A stretch of DNA of 44,802 nt, taken from NCBI GenBank assembly GCA_000226015.1, contig JH154868.1, forward strand, positions 31,075 to 75,876, given 5' to 3'. The position numbers and the translations under genes were made by a program. Source of the stretch: Mnemiopsis leidyi (Eukaryota > Ctenophora > Tentaculata > Lobata > Bolinopsidae). The first letter of the stretch is position 1, and each line of letters begins with the position of its first letter. The notes under the pieces were generated by a model. That model did no database searches. It saw nothing but the letters and a program-made list of their open reading frames with translations, and had not been told where the DNA came from. Below are positions 22,301-36,900 of the stretch, one piece after another.

Positions 22301-25300
22301 ATCTAGAACTGCCAACTAACGACATTGTTTTAAATGTTGTTGTGTTGTTTTCTAGAACTGTCGACTAACGACATGTTTTATGTTGTTATGGTGATATCTA
22401 GATATTGATAGCGGTTCTGCACTTGGAGAAACGAAATATAATTTGATGTATTGCAGGAGGATGAAACACCTTATTATTCAGTTATTCAGGTATGGCGGTA
22501 TGCCAGAATTCTTTGCATGAACCTGAAAGTTTATCTCAGTTAGAAAGTTAAATTTCATTATAGTTTCATAATATTTCACATCATCTCTTCTTAGTTTCTA
22601 ACAAATTTTGTAAAGCTAAGAATATAAAGAATTTCAGTTCGTCATGGAATTTGTCCGTCAGTTTTTCAATTTAGACGACAACAAAAACTTGACAAATATA
22701 CTGACCCAGAAACATTTATTCATACAACAAAACAAAATTTCTCTTCAACACATGGCTGACAATAAGATTTATTGCGCAGTTTATAAATTATAAAGAACTT
22801 AAAGGTGACAGGACCCTCACAGGAGTTCACAAGTCTAAAAGTTTACCGGTTACACAATCCCAGCAATCTGCCCAGTGACTAAAGTCTTAACGTTTACCGG
22901 TTACAAAATCCCAGCTATCTGCTAAGTTCATATTGCCCCAGTTCAGTGTGCCCTGTAGTATTATAATACAGAAGTTCCAGGATTTCTTCCAGCCTCAACT
23001 TCTATACTAAACTGTGTCTGTGAAGGTGCGATAATTTGATCCGTGTCAGAAGATTTATTGCAAGTAGGCAATGTACAAAATCTATTTCTAGAAAGCAATG
23101 TAAAATCTATTCTATTAGATCTCCACAATCGTCCATTATCGACAGTATCGCTCTACATGGACATTTTGAACTCCCTTTCAAAGTGACTGTTCTCATTGCG
23201 TACATCTCAAGTTATTTGTAGAAAGCTGGGAGTTCACAAGCCTCCTACAATAGGACTCGAACTAGACACTGCACTGTGCAGACTTGGTCCTTACGTCTGT
23301 TTAACTCTGCAATAGTCGGTTTAAATCGGCTGTGTCTGCTGGTGCTGCTATTCTTGCTAAGTACTCAGTTCTAGCACCGTAATTGCAGATACTGTGTATA
23401 ATGTACATGATACTGTGTATAAAGTACATGATACTATGTATAATGTACATGATACTGTGTATAATGTACATGATACTTTGTATAATGTACATGATACTGT
23501 GTATAATGTACATAATACTCACATTCCTCCATCAGCCCAAGTCCCAACATCCCGTAGCGCAGTTTCATTAAAGTTAATACAGCCCGAGATTTACCCGCTT
23601 TGTCGGCCTTGTCGTCTCAAAAACACCATATCGGTGTACGTGTGGGGGTACTAATTCCCCTTTTTTCCTCATCTTTATGTCATACACCACCCTGTTTCTT
23701 GGTACAGCTTCCCTCCCAGAAGTTACTGGAAAATCGGATTATTTGTTTACGAGTTGATTGTCCGGATTAGCGGTAAATATTACCGATATTTGAGCTAATT
23801 ATCAGATTACTGGTTATGAATTTGCAGTTCCTTATCAGTTGAGATTACATTAAGGTCCACCAGCTGAAGTGTACCGTTACCTAAAAGGTACATCTTCTGA
23901 ATGTGTTACCGCTGATAGGCTGTACAAGAAGTCAGGGACAGACTTGTTTATGGGTCTGTCATGGTTTGTACAGTTCTTTAAGGTGAACATCGTACAGTTC
24001 CTCAAAACAACAACTCAGAACAACAACTGTACTCTATAAGTTTGCGGGGGGTTAAACACTGACCGTGACCACTGACCATCTCTAATAACGAGACGATATC
24101 GGAAACCCTATTCGGGACAGTCCATATCTCAGGGTGGACAAACCCCCGTTTTTACCCTAATTTCGTTGTGTAGAGGTGATGTAATCCTGCAGAAAGACTA
24201 CACTTTAAGTAACAATGTTAAGCTCTGTGTGTGACGTCACGTTCAGTGTCTAGAGTGTGTAGTGTGTAGGGTGCTGGGTGAAAGGGGCGTCACACTGGTG
24301 ACATCATTCTAGTTTTCGGAGTTCGAATTCTAGTTCTATCTGACGTAATGGCTGCCGGTCATCATGTAATCACGTCTCGGTGTGTGAGTGTGTATGTGTG
24401 ACGGGTATGAGTTTAAGTGTAAGATACTCTACCCGGTAAAGTACCTATAAAGCTGGTCTTCCCCGCAGTTATTTAAAGTTGGTCTCCTCGGTCACGTGAC
24501 ATTGTCATAATCAACCAAGTTTGTAGCACAGTTTCGAACACGTTAGCTGTAAATACTGCACTGTCTTGACAGAGTAAGTGTGTGTATCGACACAGTGTTG
24601 CCTACAGTGGGAGTTTGGGACTGTCTCCAAATCAGTTAGAGTTTTAACTGCCATGCCAGTCTGTCAGATCAGGGAGAGAATAAGTAACGTCAAACACCAC
24701 GTGACGTCATACATCACGTGACGCCATACATCACGTACGCCGAATACATCACGTGACGTCACATATCACTGAGTATCCAACAGGAAGGTATGGCGTCCCC
24801 GCCTCCCATCCCCGCGCGGAACACTCTGACCCGCCAGTCTAGCGAGACTATCGACTCCACCGTCACCTGCCCGGACTACTCCGAGATCGGGAAGAGCGAA
24901 CACGGGTACGCAAACGACGAGAGACTGGTGTCGAGTAGCACGCTCCCGCGCAGGGGCAAAGTGAAGGACAAGGGGGTCAGGGACAAGATGATTCACGAGA
25001 AAGTGGTGAGCTAAGTGGTGCATGGTCGCTCCTCATCAACAGTTGGGATAGTTGTAGAGAACGGTATTCTCATCATTAGGGGTAGTTGTTTTTGGAGGTC
25101 AAGTGGAACGAGCTAGAATATTTGACCTCAAAGAACCAGCAAATAATGAGACATGTGGTTGAAATTTCAGAAAATTTGTGATACCTCAACTCCCGATGAA
25201 TACCGTTCTCTCTCCTTAACATTGGGGGGACTAAACCAGCCTGGAATTGTGGAATGTCAGAAGAGAAAGATATAAACGTGTTGCAGATGACCCTGCTTGT

Positions 25301-28300
25301 TATTATCACCGGTTGTATGAGTCAACGTCTCTCTTTCATTTTCGAGGTGGTGAAGAATACATTCTATCGATACTTCGCCCCTTACAAGATTAATACAGAG
25401 TAAACTAGCGGTTGAATATTCGATGATCGTCCATCACATGTTAATCACATTCATGTTTCACCTTGCAACTCGGAAGTTTTGATTTGTCTGAATTTCACTA
25501 ATATCAGTCTTGCTATGCATGAACTCTGCGGTTATGATGATCTCAGAAAGACACTTTTCTTACCTTCTTGTTACATGTAAATGACTATGCAGGATAACAC
25601 TATATTTCTGACCTTGTTAAAACTCGCCTAATCCGCTGAGTGACACAAGAAGTTGTTAAACTCTGTTCAGCAAAGAAAAAGATAAATGTATCGAATGCTT
25701 TACGAATATCTAGGATGCGACTCGATAGTTTATTATCGGGATCCGTACATTAAATCATGTGCAGCAAATGAACTTGAACTACCGATTGTTTGAATCTTAT
25801 TAAATTTGACCAAAAGACCAAACGAAGTGTTAGTAATTTAATGTAGGGCTATCACGTTAAGGTCACAACCAACATATTGATATTAACAACAATTAAAATT
25901 AAGATACTCCTGTCTTCCACAAAGAAGGCTGGGTCCACAGATGAACGTCGCGTCATATCACTCCATCACTTGTCCAGACCACACTTTATTACCGACAGTT
26001 GAATTATCCAATTCAATATGTCTCAATAGCGTTTAGTCAGGAATGTTATTATTGTTTACGTTTCGACAGTTACAGTGTTTCCGTGGACACACTTCTCTCA
26101 CAACGTTGTAAAAACAATGGAATATACCCATGTACACAAATAGGGCAGCTACCGTGTATTTCGTCAGGAATGTACATCAGTAGTGCAAGTACCGTGTATA
26201 TTATTTACATAAAATACACGTACATGTAACCGTCAACTTTTATTAAAGAGTCGAGTTAAAGTAGTTAAATACACAGGATATGTACATTATTTCTTGGAAG
26301 TCTCTGTAAACTTCACAAAAAACGTTTTAGAACAGTTTGGATTTAAGAGAGTTTGTTGATTTTCTGTACATTATGGCTTTATCTAAATTTAAAGTTTACT
26401 GGAAAACATGGCTTCCCTTAAGAACTCTCTTATAGTTTAAGCTTTAAAAATACTTCTGTGAAGCTGTGAATTTTACAAGTCTTTCTGGAATTTCTGAAAT
26501 TTCAACAAAAGTTTAACCACGTGATGTAAATTGTTCAGGCAAGGCAGGGTGAAGTTGAACAGTAGATGCACACTTCTACTACAATGCATTCCCGGTAGAT
26601 TATTGAAGAAGCCCGAATGTAGGGTGAAGTTGAATGTAGGATTTCGTTATGGGTTTCGGTTTGGCAACGCTGCTATAAAAGTTTTTAAAACACCTTACTT
26701 TATCAGATTGGACTTATATTTTTAAAGTTTTATAACTGGTATATAATTGCATTTTCATACATCAAAAACGAATAATGCTAGTTTATTGGGGTGTGCCAGG
26801 ACTATAAAAACTAGAAAAACCAAAATTTGGTCGCATTTTACCGTCGCATTAATGTGTGAATTAAGCGTTTAGATTTTGTCACAATCATAAGTCATGATTA
26901 TTTTTTCCTCAATTAAGCTGTTCCTAGGAATGCCGTAGAAAAATATCAATTTACGTGGTCGACTTATGACCTTGTTGTGGCGCATCTAGATTTAAGAAAA
27001 AGAAGATGGTCTGGGTATATATATATACGAGCAAATACAGCTGCATCTACACACATCTAGAGAAATACTAAGTAACCCGTTAGTCTGCCCCAAAAAGTTG
27101 GTTGAAGTTCTATTCTAAGGTTTCAACTTTTCGTTCCCTCAAAAGCTTAGTGTATTCCTTGGGTAAATCAAGGTAAACTACGTGCCTGCTATTTAAGATA
27201 AACCAGGCTGAAAGTTGAAACATAGGCCAATTTGTCACTTGCCTCCTAGATGTTTCCGCCATTGTTTGTGTCTTTTCATCCTTTGTAATTGTAATTGAAA
27301 ATTAGTGGTCTCCGAAAAATGTTCAATTCCACCACTTGAAGTTTTAAACGACCAACTCAATTGAAAAAAAGATCCGCGTTTAAAGATCTCTCCTTAACAC
27401 GATGAAGTCATCAGCAAATCGGTTACTTTTTAATTTCGTTCCATTCGCTGCACCACTATTAGACATCGTGAGGAGCAAACCGTGGCTTCGATTGTCTTAA
27501 AACACGTCCTTGCTGCACTGGAATACAGTGATGGAAAACCGGAAAGTAAGTCTTTCATGTAGGAGCGGTTTTATATCTTACTAAAGTGTAGTGTACATTC
27601 TTACCTGAGGTGGGATCTATCAATTCAATATTGTTCTAGATAGACAAGACTTGTTTTCAGATTGTAAGTTTTTCTCCGGTGGTAAGTTTCCCTCTCTTTA
27701 CAAAAGCAGACCTGTAAAACTGGAACTACTATTTCATTAGGTGAGACAGTAAAGCAGTACTGTAATACCACAATAGCACCTCATTTTTGGTGGGAACTAA
27801 GCTGATGTGAAGCTTCATGTACAAGTTTTCATTCTTAAACTATCAATTATGATTTTATAGGTCGTGAGTCCAGGAATTCATAATTTTATGATGAAAAAAT
27901 ACTCCAGTTCTCTGTCTTTCCGCTTAGTAATGCCACGTGTAACACCACGTGTAACACCACGTGTAACGCCAAGAGTGGTAACTGGTACTGTAACTGCACG
28001 TGTGACTGCACATAACGTGTCACATAACCTTAACATGACAATGTCATCACCATTACTTTAGTTTGTTCAAAAGTTAGCGACTATCGTTCCTTCTGTTTGC
28101 TATGTTGACGGTACTTAAGATGTAAAAAGAGAAAATAAGTGTAGCTAATCATTGATGACTGATTAGTACTCAGTGTTACGGTTTTAAAATAAGTGTAACT
28201 GTAACCTGTGCTAGAGCTGGCATCTTCCTTTTCAAGTAATGGCTAATTTGTACATTCGTCCCTTTCCAGGCTCCAGCCTAGAGCTCATTTGTAATTTATG

Positions 28301-30692
28301 TATCATTTTCTTCTTCGGTTATCGCTCGACGAATATGCAGTCTCATGTAATTAACGCAAATGGAAATGTCGAGATTTCTGTAATTTGGCATGGTGTGTAA
28401 AATAGGGACTTCTTCGTCAGCTTTATTTTATACTTTATTTATTTTTGTTATTTCATACTTTATTTTATGTTGTTAGATTAAGGTTAAGATAGGGTTTTTT
28501 TTTCTCACTTTAGTAGATAGACAGATTATCTAGTAACTCATATTTAATGTGTATAGTATTGTACATGTATGACAAAGTATCTAGTGGAAAGGTTTGTTGC
28601 TCTTCTAACTAATAAATCTTCAGTGTGAACATGATCATTGATAAAATGATTGAAATATTACGGTAATTTCGCGTTTCATTTGTTACAAGATGTACGTGAC
28701 AACTCTATTAGTCCTATTCATCATAAAGCTTCTGTAATTTGATGACGTAGGAATTGTATTGCAGTAGTATTCTTCCCTTTAATGCAGTTCATGGGACAAA
28801 GTTTAAAACCACTATATTCAGTTCACAATTTAACTTCAGAACTACCAATCATAGGTGCAAAAAAGTTGCAATTACTGGTAGGACTATTTCAGATATTTCG
28901 GTCAGAAGAATTTTCGGTGATCTTTCTGTGGTCATCCATTTCTTCATCAAAACATCAAGTTTTAACCGAAACATCAGTTTCTAGTTTAAAACTCACAATG
29001 TGTAGACTGAAACAGCAGATTATAACCCAAACATCATTTTCTAACCAAAACATCTGTCCTGAACCGCAAAATAACATCCAATTCTAAACGAATACCATAG
29101 TTTAAACCGAAAAATTTAAAATCGCAACCGATATTGAATTTGAATTTCGTATGTCAGAAAAATTTCGGTTAGAACGATTTTCAATTAAAGTAGGAATTCT
29201 ACCGCCATACAACTTTTTTGCAGTGGTGCTGCCAATCCGGAAGTGAACTGCTTCTTGTATCAATCTGAACCGAAATTTAACCGCCTGCTGGGCAGCGTCC
29301 GAACTTAAATCGAGCTGCTAATTACCTTCTAGTTAAATTGTAAGTACAAACTACATAACCACTCCCATTAAATACGGGTCTCCTCCATTACTCCTGATTT
29401 TCTCCGCCAATCAGAGCTCTCTATTTTCTCCACGTGACACGCGCTGTCCAATCAAATTGACGTATCCGGAAGTTTCCCGCCAATTACAGCACGGTGTTGA
29501 CTTGACAGGTCCACATTTCCTCCAAGTTTATAGTGTAAATAACATGTGAGCCACATCGTCCAATCAGGTAAAAGTATAAGTATACTTAGCCAATCAGAAG
29601 CCTGAAATGTCTCACATGACCTGGGAAATGCGACTGTGAATTGCCCTGTGACGTTATATGGGACTGTGTTTTATCACTCCTCAATTATTGGTGTACAGTG
29701 TACAAACCGACATTATGACATATATTCACTTACTCGGCTAATTCAACATCTTAGTTTTATTGAAGTCGAGAACTGGTTATTGTAGTTCTTGACTCTTAAG
29801 TCTGAACAAGTTAGCATAAAACACACAAAAAGATATTGTTACCACTGAAATATTTACATTCTGCCCAACCTATTAAATTGTATCTCCACCAGACTAAACA
29901 TGTCACGAGATACTATGCTTTTCCTTTGAATATTTATGCTTCGTTTAACTCCAGGAATTTTAATTTTTACTCCATGAAATTTGAACCCTGTAGCTCATTT
30001 CCTTTACATTTAATTCATAGCGACGTTCCTTCTTACACTGCAGAAATTACTGATGATTTCAATTTCTTCTAGAAAAATCAGAATAACTGAAAATTTATCG
30101 GCTGATGAAGTTTATGCGCAGTGTATGTTATAAAAATTAAAATAAATTTCTAACAACTAAAAAACTTCAAATCTTTGTCCCGATTAAAGTGTAAAGATAA
30201 TTTTAAGTATGATTTGAATGGCGGTAAATTCTTTGATTCAACTCGTTAAATGTCTTGACGTTGAAATTAAAAAGGTTGTCAGTTATAACAGCTGATGTTT
30301 AGTAAATCAAGCCATATTTGGTTAAATAAAGCTTGACAGCTAAATAACCTTTCACGTTCTTCGACAGAACAAATACTTCGAACTGCTCCATTTGAACAAA
30401 ACTTTAGGGGCCATTAATACAAATATTTAACAACAACTTTGTTTTTTCCCGTGCAGCACCTCCTAATCAACCGATGTAAACTGTTGTAAATAAATTACTG
30501 TTGTAAACATTTCCTGAGTAACATGTGAATATTTCGCAGTTCAAACTTTCTTCACTGCGCTGATTAGGATGTTAGGATAAACTGGGTTACTGTCAAGAAT
30601 TCCCTGGTCCGCCTTTTTGCCTGCACGCTAATTGGTAGACCAGCGCTAGGACGTATTACGAGGTAGTCACGTGTGTCAGTACACACACACAC

Positions 30693-30789
<97 letters not shown>

Positions 30790-30854
30790 CACACACACAC
30801 ACACACACANNNNNNNNNNACACACTACACACACTACACACACACTACACTACA

Positions 30855-30946
<92 letters not shown>

Positions 30947-33900
30947 AGTAACCTAGCATTTAGCAACCACGTGATTTCACCTACCGTGTCTTTTCAACAC
31001 TCTCCTCCTACCCTACCTACGTTAAACAGCAGACAGAACTTCCCGCGTCCTATCGGCTAGCTTTCTCTCCGTCACGTGATAGTTCACGGCCAATAACAGC
31101 ACGTCTAGCTTGTTTTATCCTCTTCCTTACCGAACTTCCAGCTCGTGGTCCAATCATAGGTCTCCCATTGGCTGATGCACGGTCACAGGACGACGTTCTG
31201 ACAGCTGATTGGTTGATTGGCGGCTTGTTAAACCGTGCTCGGCAGTAATCAGGATGTGTAGGTGTACAATTAGCAGCCCTAGAAAGCTTGGTACTCCTTG
31301 TGTACCGGCTTGTTGATATGTCACGTGATTATCTACCAGGTCATTTGGGCTCCTGAGTCACGGAGTTGAGCTTAATTTTAAAATAATTACGACAATGAAT
31401 AATTTTCGAAAATCTATCAACCTACTGTGCAGTATGCACATGATAGCTTTAATTTGGTGGAAGTCAATTTTCGTTGGAATTTAAAAAAGACTTAGTGCAG
31501 TGTAGAAAAATTTTAAATTTAAAGCCTGCAAGTCAGTAACCGTACACCGCGTAGTGGCACAGGTAGTACAAATAGTTTACCGTAGTACCTACAGTTTACC
31601 GAAGTCCCTACTGTTTACCCTAGTCCTCACAATTTACCCAAGTCCCTACAGTTGCATACCAAATGATAGGATAGTAAGGCTCGGTCACCCAAATTTCAAG
31701 GCTGGAATGTTAGATCAGCGACCAAGTAAGATCACACTGAAAAACTTTTAAAAACCCAACACACTGTATTTCTGATAAAGACATTGTGAACTTCTTAGTG
31801 GATACTTGAGAGTGGAGGGTGCTGTATCCTACGTCGTCCTTCGTTGTGGGGCGGCGGGTTGCTGTCCAATCAGCTTCCATGAACCACTGAAATCATCCAA
31901 TCAGAGCTCGCGAAGTTGACCGTTTAGTTGCAGTTCGTTTTAGATAGTCAACGTGTCAGAGCGAGAGAGAGTGAGAGAGAGAGAGAGAGAAAAAAGAGAG
32001 AGAGAGAAGTTTCCACCTTACACTGCGGGAGGATGACACCTTGCAGGTCTATATAATACTATACACTTACAAGCACACATTTTACATTATGTGTCCGCGG
32101 CTCCTCCACTGCATAATTAATTAGAGAAAGAGGGAAACTCACGCTTCTACCTTGGGTCAGGGTCACGTGATTGAGAAACAGTTAAAATATGCGAAAAATG
32201 CAGGGTATTTGATTAGAGCGGACCGATAAGGGTGTGAAACTTTAGACAACTTTGAGTACATACCAATCTCTCTCTCGTATATATCTAGTTTTGTTACGTG
32301 TCAAAATAAACTGGGTGTACTTCCAAAACATACAATAAATTATGCTTTATCCTACAAGGGAATTTCGATGTTTTCATTTAACTGTCGTATTTGTCAACAG
32401 ATCATTAAATTGTCCCATGTTATTTTGTAATCTGTAATCCACACAAGATACATGTCCTTTTTGAATTAAACCCCGGATCTAAAGAATGTACACACGTATC
32501 AATTTGCCGAATATTTTAGTTAAGGTTGGTACAAATATCAAGATATCAGGCTTGTTGAGGTCTGTGGAATGTTAACAATTTGTGCTTCCCCAACGCTAAC
32601 AATCTGTGCTTCTCTCTGTCAGGGTTCAAGTCGATCGTTTGACGGGAGGATCTTTGATAACAGGAGTACGCCGGTAAGTTAAACGTGTCACGTGTTTTCC
32701 CACGTGCTTCTGTTATGTTCGTTGTCACGTGACATTTTTATGGGAAAGTTTTGTACGTTGAATTGAAGTATTTAATAAAAAAAAATTTTCTTGAAATTCA
32801 TGTGAACAGATGTACATTTTTAAATAGTTGTGTATTACAGGACTTGAACTCAAAATATCGTTCATTCCAGTTATTCGTAAAATTTGTCTCTAAATTGCTT
32901 ATCGAAAGTAGGTACCTTGAAGTCTAAAATCATTTCTATGTTAGCTAAAGTGTAAGAAATCATATGTTGCAACAAAAAAATTGTGTACCGTCGAATGCCT
33001 ATCTTTCAAAACGTTTAACTTTCCTGAGACCCAGTTTGAGCTGTTGTTAAGCCGATTGATTAAGTACAATAATACAATGTACATGAACACGTAAATACCA
33101 CAGTTCAGTAGTAATGTCAATATAACACACGCCCATGTATAGTATAACTACTTCTTATTCACGGCACCAGTCTCTACACACATTCATGATATTACACTTA
33201 CTTCGTAGAATCCTGCTCCAGCTATCGCACATCAAGGTAAATCTGGGAGTGTTACTTGTTTTTTATCTTATTTGATAGGTCAGTTTCTTACCTGTGTATT
33301 TGTGAAGTTATCTGGATTAAACCTATATCTTTTAGATCGAGCTGTATCATCGTAGTAGATAACAACATGAAGTTTAATAAATTGTACACTTAAACATCCT
33401 ATTTAAACAAATAGCTTAAATCTGTTGTCTACTCTGGTGACTGGTACATTTTCATGTCTACTTCTGAAAAATACCTCTTTAAAAGCCTACACTCCCTACC
33501 TTGCTGTCTTGCTGCCAATTCTTGTTATTTCTCCTTAACAAAATATAGTAATGCTTAATATTCTAATTTTACTCTTATAAAATTTATTTAGTTAAACCTG
33601 CTGGCCTACCTTTTCATCCTATTATGCAGTCTCCAATGTAGTCTCCCATGTGGTCTTTATTATAATCTTTAGAATGTAGTCCTATTGCTAGTACTTCTTT
33701 CCTCCCAGCAGCTGACTCCTCAGACAATAACAAGCGGAATTAACCGGTCGCTGAGTAGCGCGCGCTCGCTGAGCAGCAGCGCGCACAGTTTGACCAGCCG
33801 GCCGCACAGCGGCGACATGATCACCTTGGTACGGGACATCAACAGAGATTTCAGGATTAACACTGGAGATACGGTTGAGAGGAGACATACTGGAAGGGAG

Positions 33901-36900
33901 AGGGGAGATAAGCAAGTGAGAGATAAGCAAGTGAGAGATAAGCATGTGAGAGATAGGCATTCTGAAGAGATAATTCTCAGATAAGGAGCATTACGTGACG
34001 TGTGTGAGATTCCATTGTACCACGTGGTTTCCATAGCAACGAGTTTCTCTCTTGAGTTGTTTATTGCAGTGGCATTAGATCTTTCAATTGAGCTGAGTTT
34101 TTAGTGAGCACGAAAGTTACCAAAATTTACGACGTATGTGCTTTTTTGTCGAAAAGAGGACAATTCTAACGCTCCTCCCTTGATTTTGCTATTTCACTAT
34201 AATTTTGCTATTTTCACTATAATAATATAGCATTGAGCCAAGAGTGACTCCTTTGCATAGAGCTGCAATATTTTGGTTTCTGCTTCAGACAGCCCATTTA
34301 CAAGATTTTTCTTCATTTTTTCAAATCCTGAGAAACAATTTGATGAGGAACAATTTGATGACATTGTCAAGGTATTGTCCTACAATCTGAGGAACAATTT
34401 GATGACATTGTCAGGGTATTGTTCTACAATCCGAGGAACAATTTGATGACATTGTCAGGGTATTGTTCAACAATCTGAGGAACAATTTGATGCACGAAGA
34501 AAGAGTTTTTAGACACTACGTAGCACGACGCACGTTACTTATTGCACTTCCAAACTGCAACTGTAGATATCTCTTGTGACTAGTCACCTAGAAAACAAAT
34601 CAGAGTGCAATAAGTACCTTGTTACTTAGTAACAGACACTAAAGAGGTAGAAATCTCGGACACTAATCATAGATCTCGGACACTAAACATAGATCTCGGA
34701 CACAACACTATAGATCTCGGACACAAAACATAGATCTCGGACACAACACTATAGATCTCGGACACAAAACATAGATCTTGGACACAATACTCAGAATAAA
34801 CCCAGTACTTGGTTTGTAGGGTGGAAGCTCGTACAACAGCCGGCACGACGTCAACCAGGCGGGAGCAGTGCGCGCCGGCAGCAGACACGGCAGTCAGCGC
34901 AGCTTGGTAGGTCTCGAGGGTTCGCTGGAGATGTGCCCCTACAGCTTTTCTGCGTGTTTGCTCAATCAGCACCATCATATACCGTCTCCTCTCCTTACTT
35001 TTACACTGTTGCTGTGTTTACGTGTGTGCTGTGCAGCATTTTTAGAAATCATCGTGTTCCTATTTGTACCGCACATTCCTGTTACAATCGTTGTTGTTCT
35101 ACTCAGCTCAGTAGCTTTTCGTTCTCAATCCGTGTGATAAATTAGTGAAGATTTTTAGTCGTGTTTAAAACAATGATGGGACATTTCATGTTTACTGTTG
35201 CTGCTTATTGGCAGAAAAAAATGTCCAATCCTAAGATATTTCTAATACCGTCTTCATCAGGAGTACCGGTATCACACTTCTTGGGTGGGTTAACTGTTTC
35301 GTTATCGTCACATACGAAATTCTTATTGATTTCGCTTGTTGGCGCTCTGTTGACTAATCTAGAACCCAACTATTTACTCACTGATTTTAGTAAAAACTTG
35401 TAGGCTCAATCGTTAACTGTATTTGTAGTTAATGTTCCTTGATATTCGTTATGAAATAAGGTAGAACATATCGAATGAACTACTCAATAAAGGCGAACTA
35501 AGTCAGATATTGCCAGGCTAATATCGGACACTGACTTGACTGAAATTTGTCATTTCCAATCTCAGATTCTATTTTATACAAATTTCTGACATTGACAGGG
35601 ACTACCCTCGATGACATCATTACGTCACATCGTCACGTCACCATAGAGCAGTGTGACACGCCTTTCTCCTTGCGGTTTAACTTTATTGTTCAGCGGAGAT
35701 TCTTCCCAAACTGTACGAATAAATAGCTGCCAAATTTTCTAACGGATAATTGGTCATTTACCAATACTAATTATAGTTTGGCAAGATGAGTTGCGGGTGT
35801 GCCGTGAATTTTGTGTATTTTGACTGACTACCAGGAAAACTCCATATTGATGTTTCATGTCTCTCTGCCTTGGCTTTAGATGAAGTATGAACGAACTTGA
35901 TCAAGTGAAATGGTGTTTAAGATGAATCACTATTTCATAATTCATTCATCCTGTTCCATTACTAATCATCTCATTACAATTTCTCATATTCTGAAATTGG
36001 AACGCTTTCTGTCAATCTAAATTTGGTATAATTTTCTGGTTCTCAATTGCTGGATATCTTAGATACCTGATTCGAAATGACAAGTATAATTTATAATTTC
36101 CGATCGGTGGGCAGTTTAACGAGCACATTATTGTGAAAAATGACTTAACATAACATAACATAACGTAACATAACATAACATAACATAACATAACATAACA
36201 CATGACATTCGTTTTTACATGACATTCGCCCCACTTTAAATGTGTCGGAGAACCTACTTTCAAAGTATCAGTGAACATACAGTGTAAGGACTACTCTACA
36301 ATTTGACAGTTATAACGGAAAAAGAAACGATAAAACACGTTCTGAAGCTCACTAACCCATCCAATAAACTGACCTTAAACCGAAAATTTCAAAAATACGC
36401 TACCCCACGTGACTTAAAACTCCAAGGATTCTCGAGGAAGCTCGCTGACACGAGGTGTGCCACCCCCAGACTACCCCATTCTGTTCGCCTCGCCCCAAAT
36501 ACACCGCAACATTAACCCGGAGGAAGGAGTGGGGGACTATCCGGAGTACAACGAGATAACGGTACTGGAATGTGAGGAATGTTTAGTGGAATGTAACAGG
36601 GAATGTGATCTGATCAACCTACAAAACAATTATGTTAACATCTGATCAACTTAGCCACATACATCTGATCCACATTCGCTGAAAACATGACTGTGTTTGA
36701 TCAGCAAAGTTTATTCATGATATCCATGATTTCTGATTGTTGTAACATCAATTAAAATGTTCAGCCATTGTGACGTTATAGCTGGTTAACAATTTTATAA
36801 TGTCAAGTTTTGATTATTAGTACTGCGAACCGATAGAAACTTTATCATGCAGCTTTAAAATATCTACACATATTGTATATAGCAATTAACAAGGTGCCGG

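Larger units (their letters stand above)
25006..32622. other. Largest intron of the tail (7.6 kb)
   Basis: AT-rich. Contains a 12-bp CCACGTGTAACA repeat (27937), the CA repeat with assembly gap (30678), CCAATCAG/CACGTGA clusters (29400-29600, 31070-31215, 31860-31910) and a GA run (31961). A TTTTCAG|ATT|GTAAGT site at 27658 looks like a 3-base exon or splice relic. The stretch at 28900-29120 is rich in AAACCGAAACATC-like words. No coding exon found. Confidence 0.4.

Noticed and set aside
24766-25023. 85-residue minus-strand frame opposite exon 24784
   Set aside because: Shadow of the GC-rich coding exon; the plus strand has splice sites, phase fit and tyrosine motifs.
28754-29087. Two overlapping 76- and 101-residue frames
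   Set aside because: AT-rich sequence with repeated AACCGAAACATC-like words; no exon signals, domain or codon bias.
30457-30475. 19-base exon HLLINR after TTTTTTCCCGTGCAG
   Set aside because: Good acceptor, but it ends in phase 1 and no partner exon in phase 1 follows.
30564-31060. Long His/Thr and Cys/Val repeat frames on both strands
   Set aside because: Pure translation of the CA microsatellite and its N gap.
33209-33236. 28-base candidate exon (CGTAG acceptor, GTAAAT donor) reading NPAPAIAHQ
   Set aside because: It enters in phase 0 and leaves in phase 1, but the next good exons (33712, 34820, 36427) all enter in phase 0. Skipping it keeps the whole chain in frame.
35599-35640. Exon after GACATTGACAG reading GLPSMTSLRHIVTSP
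   Set aside because: Hits an in-frame stop with no good donor; not needed once exon 36427 is started at the phase-0 acceptor.
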